DNA of 7,813 bases from CAZRZN01 sp964604565 (GTDB lineage: Bacteria; Pseudomonadota; Alphaproteobacteria; Rhodobacterales; Rhodobacteraceae): NCBI GenBank assembly GCA_964604565.1, contig CAZRZN010000211.1, positions 1 to 7,813 on the forward strand. The letters are read 5' to 3'. A program made the translations under genes and the position numbers. The notes under the pieces are model-generated. The model searched no databases, had not been told where the DNA came from, and worked only from the letters and a program-made list of their open reading frames with translations. Position 1 is the stretch's first letter; each line of letters starts with the position of its first letter. Shown in pieces: positions 6,247-7,813 of this stretch.

Positions 6247-6254
6247 TCAGCCGC
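6237..6254 (-). terminator. Weak Rho-independent terminator of the minus-strand gene
   Basis: Read on the minus strand, GCGGC and GCCGC form a 5-bp stem around TGAG, followed by four Ts. The loop contains the gene's own TGA stop codon. The stem is short and the T-tract minimal, so this is only a candidate. Confidence 0.4.
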
Positions 6255-6690
6255 CACAGAGGGGAAAGCCGGTGTCGATCCAGGCCAGTTGCTCGTCCTC
6301 GCGGTAGAGTCCGATTTCGAGCGTCGGGGCGCTGTCCTGCGCGTCGACGTGGAACCACAGGTGAAAGGGCATTCCCTCGGCGATAAAGTAGTGGCCGATC
6401 CCGGCGTCCGGGCTGCCATGGATCTGCCGGCAGCTGTAAATTTTCGGGGTTGGCGCGTGGACGACGACTTCTCCGCCGTCAAAGCAGACGTGAAGCGCCG
6501 GGCCGAAGGTAAGATGCGTCGCCGCGCCTTCCAACTCGACGAAGCCTGATTGGCCAAGGGTGATCGCGTGGGACGCGCCCGGGCAGGACATGCCTTGATC
6601 GCTTTCCATGCGGTTTGTCTGGGCCATCGGGGGAAGGGCGAAAAAAGGTTGGACGAGGATGAAGACCAATGGGATGGCGCAACGTGACAT
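6247..6690 (-). CDS. Small, probably exported protein with four mature cysteines, unknown function
   Basis: The protein has 147 residues. The start at 6690 is supported by AGGAG (plus-strand 6699-6703) eight bases upstream; an upstream in-frame ATG at 6765 lacks this and would put charged sequence before the signal. Residues 1-24 look like a signal peptide: MSRC, a hydrophobic core AIPLVFILVQPFFAL, and PMAQ as a plausible signal peptidase I site. The mature part is mostly beta-like, with four cysteines (36, 69, 87, 145) that could form two disulfides in the periplasm. Notable stretches are GHYFIAEGMPFHLWFHVDA and the C-terminal GLYREDEQLAWIDTGFPLCGG. I do not recognise the family. C4 lies in the signal and is not placed as a lipobox cysteine. 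Codon use and GC resemble the neighbours. It is convergent with liuC and divergent from the membrane-protein gene at 6939. Confidence 0.75.
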   Translation of the reverse strand: MSRCAIPLVFILVQPFFALPPMAQTNRMESDQGMSCPGASHAITLGQSGFVELEGAATHLTFGPALHVCFDGGEVVVHAPTPKIYSCRQIHGSPDAGIGHYFIAEGMPFHLWFHVDAQDSAPTLEIGLYREDEQLAWIDTGFPLCGG

Positions 6691-6698
6691 GTCATCGG

Positions 6699-6703
6699 CT
6701 CCT
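6699..6703 (-). promoter_or_regulatory. Ribosome binding site of the exported-protein gene
   Basis: On the minus strand this reads AGGAG, eight bases before the ATG at 6690. It is the strongest Shine-Dalgarno match in the vicinity and sets the start so that the protein begins with its signal peptide. Confidence 0.7.
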
Positions 6704-6938
6704 GTCTGGCGCGCGGATCGGGAAGACGCCGGGGGCCGAGGAAAGATCGCATTCAAGAATAGCATGATCCCGCCGCCGGTCCCAGCGCGCGTTGCGCCGC
6801 CTCCGTTCCGGTTGTTCAGACGACACCCCGGCGGCAGGGTTTGCGCCCCAAGGTGTGTTCGGATTGCCGATTTGACCGGAATCTGCGCAATGTGTCCCGA
6901 CCCTTGCGGGGATAATCTTGGGATTGGAAGGGCCGGAG
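6704..6938. other. Divergent intergenic region
   Basis: About 235 bases lie between the two divergent genes and must hold promoters for both. I see no convincing pair of -35 and -10 boxes. A TTGACC at 6872-6877 and a GATAAT at 6911-6916 lie in the right order for the plus-strand gene but are 33 bases apart, too far to pair. On the minus strand TATTCT (plus 6757-6762 region) could be a -10 but has no clear -35. A 10-bp palindrome ATTCAAGAAT is at 6751-6760. No coding sequence is apparent. Confidence 0.4.
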
Positions 6939-7319
6939 ATGCTGATCCAGATTGCGCATCTTTACGCGACGGCCTGTATGGCGATCGTGTTCTTTCAACT
7001 GGCGCTGATCGGCGGGGCGCCATTGGGGCCATGGACGCAGGGCGGGCGCTTTCCTGGCAAGCTGCCGCCCGGCGGGCGCGTCATCGCCGCGCTATCGGTG
7101 CCAGTGCTGCTGTTTCAGGGGTTTGCGATCCTCTCGGCGGCGGGTTTTCCGGGGCTGAACTGGCCCCTCTGGACGGGGTGGACGGCGCTAGGGGTGAGCG
7201 TCACGAGCATGCTCTTGAACGCGATCACCCCCTCCGCACCGGAGCGGGCGGTCTGGTTCCCGATCACCTTGGTTATGGCGGGATTGGCCGGATATGTGAT
7301 GATTTCGTCGCTCGGCTAG
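6939..7319 (+). CDS. Small four-helix integral membrane protein, unknown function
   Basis: The protein has 126 residues. The ATG at 6939 is preferred over an in-frame TTG at 6918 because GAAGG (6927-6931) lies seven bases upstream and the protein then starts MLIQIAHLYATACMAIVFFQ at the first helix. Four hydrophobic segments are visible at about residues 3-28, 50-72, 76-99 and 104-125. Between helices 1 and 2 is a polar loop with GGAPLGPWTQGGRFPGKLPPGGR. Between helices 3 and 4 is NAITPSAPERAVWFP, so two short conserved-looking loops separate the helix pairs. It resembles a group of uncharacterised bacterial membrane proteins with the GAPxGxxTxGGRxPGxLP and NxITPSxxER patterns that I recall but cannot name. 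No enzymatic or transport motif is evident. Neighbours give no functional clue: an exported protein diverges upstream and nuoA follows 303 bases downstream. Confidence 0.78.
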   Translation: MLIQIAHLYATACMAIVFFQLALIGGAPLGPWTQGGRFPGKLPPGGRVIAALSVPVLLFQGFAILSAAGFPGLNWPLWTGWTALGVSVTSMLLNAITPSAPERAVWFPITLVMAGLAGYVMISSLG

Positions 7320-7457
7320 GGCCGGGGGTTGCGCATCCGACCTCCCGCAGGCTGTCTTTCGGGAAACTGTGGAGGGCGGGCCTGCGCGTTCTGCCGCGTG
7401 ATCCGGCAGCGGGCGCGACGCTTGGGCGCGGGCCTGCGCGCTGTTTCGGCCGCAACA

Positions 7458-7502
7458 TTGTCTACATCTCTTTGTCTACAAAGGAGAATTCTAACCACGT
7501 GG
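7458..7502. promoter_or_regulatory. Cluster of small palindromes and a direct repeat, possible operator
   Basis: TTGTCTACA occurs twice, at 7458-7466 and 7472-7480, with a 14-base period. The second copy lies inside a 14-base interrupted palindrome, CTTTGT-CT-ACAAAG (7470-7483). AGAATTCT (7485-7492) and CCACGTGG (7495-7502) follow at once, both perfect 8-base palindromes. The cluster lies about 45 bases before the candidate nuo promoter. Binding by a regulator is inference; I do not match it to a known operator. Confidence 0.35.
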
Positions 7503-7547
7503 GCAAAATCCTTTTAATCGCAGGGATTTGAATGCTTTCGCCTTGTG

Positions 7548-7576
7548 TTGACCCTGTCATGGCGCGGAAGTATGTG
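7548..7576 (+). promoter_or_regulatory. Candidate promoter for the nuo operon
   Basis: TTGACC (7548-7553) is followed after 17 bases by TATGTG (7571-7576). The -35 matches the consensus at five of six positions; the -10 matches only at its first three. Transcription would start near 7583, leaving a leader of about 40 bases before nuoA with the ribosome binding site well inside it. Position favours it; sequence alone is moderate. Confidence 0.42.
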
Positions 7577-7609
7577 ACATTAAGCCAATTGCCTGAGCGC
7601 CCGACCCTG

Positions 7610-7615
7610 AAGGAG
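7610..7615 (+). promoter_or_regulatory. Ribosome binding site that selects the TTG start of nuoA
   Basis: AAGGAG lies seven bases before TTG at 7623, an ideal spacing. The next in-frame ATG at 7632 would be 16 bases away, with only the coding purines GGAAGAG immediately in front of it. Confidence 0.75.
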
Positions 7616-7622
7616 CCACGTC

Positions 7623-7813
7623 TTGGAAGAGATGCTGCGGGAATATCTACCCATCCTCGTTTTTCTGGCCATCGCCATCGGCCTCGGCCTTGTGCTGATC
7701 CTGGCCGCGGTGGTGGTTGCCGTGCGCAGCCCCGACCCTGAAAAGGTGTCGGCCTATGAATGCGGGTTCAACGCCTTCGACGACGCGCGGATGAAGTTCG
7801 ACGTGCGCTTCTA
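7623..7813 (+). CDS. nuoA: NADH-quinone oxidoreductase subunit A, N-terminal part
   Basis: The frame runs off the window end after 63 codons of a protein normally about 120 residues long. NuoA (ND3 homologue) is a membrane subunit of respiratory complex I near the quinone site. From the TTG start the protein begins MEEMLREYLPILVF, followed by the first transmembrane helix (about 9-33) and then the hallmark loop SPDPEKVSAYECGFNAFDDA. Cys47 in YECGF corresponds to the ND3 loop cysteine known from the mitochondrial active/deactive switch. An initiating TTG is favoured by AAGGAG seven bases upstream and by alphaproteobacterial NuoA proteins, which I recall commonly starting ME-x-LREYLP; the ATG at 7632 would remove three of these residues. 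It is presumably the first gene of the nuo operon. Confidence 0.93.
   Translation, partial: MEEMLREYLPILVFLAIAIGLGLVLILAAVVVAVRSPDPEKVSAYECGFNAFDDARMKFDVRF

Larger units (their letters stand above)
7320..7622. other. Non-coding region upstream of nuoA
   Basis: This 303-base stretch holds no convincing gene. The first half is GC-rich with possible stem-loops at 7341-7375 (CCTCC...GGAGG, bulged) and 7391-7409 (CTGCCG/CGGCAG), neither followed by a T-tract. A 13-base direct repeat GCGGGCCTGCGCG occurs at 7376-7388 and 7428-7440. The second half is AT-richer and carries a cluster of small palindromes at 7458-7502 and a candidate promoter at 7548-7576. A 10-codon frame from GTG 7499 to 7531 is behind an AAGGAG (7481-7486) but spaced 12 bases, too weak to call. 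Confidence 0.5.

Noticed and set aside
6608..7531. Plus-strand open frame of 307 codons across the divergent region and the membrane-protein gene
   Set aside because: It overlaps the membrane-protein gene in another frame and the start of the minus-strand gene, and its composition is that of a shadow frame.
7499..7531. Ten-codon leader peptide from GTG behind AAGGAG
   Set aside because: Spacing of 12 bases is poor, and the product shows no run of regulatory codons; too short to support.
7532..7741. Open frame of 69 codons overlapping nuoA
   Set aside because: It overlaps the nuoA start out of frame and has no ribosome binding site at the right distance.

Overview
The window is high-GC DNA, roughly two thirds G+C by eye. 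The proteins are of alphaproteobacterial type. NuoA, the methylcrotonyl-CoA carboxylase subunits and the LiuC-type hydratase all look closest to Rhodobacteraceae (Roseobacter/Paracoccus group). That assignment is my recollection of these families, not a search result.

Bases 2-6180 are a co-directional block for late leucine/isovalerate catabolism. In order it holds the 3' part of the methylcrotonyl-CoA carboxylase beta subunit (mccB), the biotin-carrying alpha subunit (mccA), a glutathione S-transferase-like protein, hydroxymethylglutaryl-CoA lyase (hmgL), a class I SAM-dependent methyltransferase, and a LiuC-type methylglutaconyl-CoA hydratase. MccA and MccB convert 3-methylcrotonyl-CoA to 3-methylglutaconyl-CoA. 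LiuC hydrates that to HMG-CoA, and HMG-CoA lyase cleaves it to acetyl-CoA and acetoacetate. The GST and the methyltransferase are not part of the textbook pathway but sit tightly inside the unit; a role in dealing with reactive or off-pathway intermediates is inference only.

The most unusual structure lies between mccB and mccA. It is a 250-base gap packed with hairpins: three short ones, a perfect 27-bp inverted repeat, and then a GC-rich hairpin followed by five Ts. The arm of the inverted repeat recurs as a diverged copy just upstream of hmgL, there too directly behind a hairpin. A diverged copy of one of the GC hairpins lies just after liuC. Together these look like a dispersed REP/BIME-like repeat family that has inserted into the gaps of one metabolic operon.

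Bases 6247-6690 (minus strand) encode a small, probably exported protein with four cysteines in its mature part. It is convergent with liuC. Divergent from it, 6939-7319 (plus strand) encodes a four-helix small membrane protein of unknown function. A 303-base non-coding stretch follows, with short palindromes, direct repeats and a candidate promoter. It leads into the 5' part of nuoA (respiratory complex I), which appears to start at TTG and runs off the window end.

Apart from the repeat architecture and the two accessory enzymes, this is an ordinary core-metabolism region. I see no mobile element, phage, CRISPR array or defence system.
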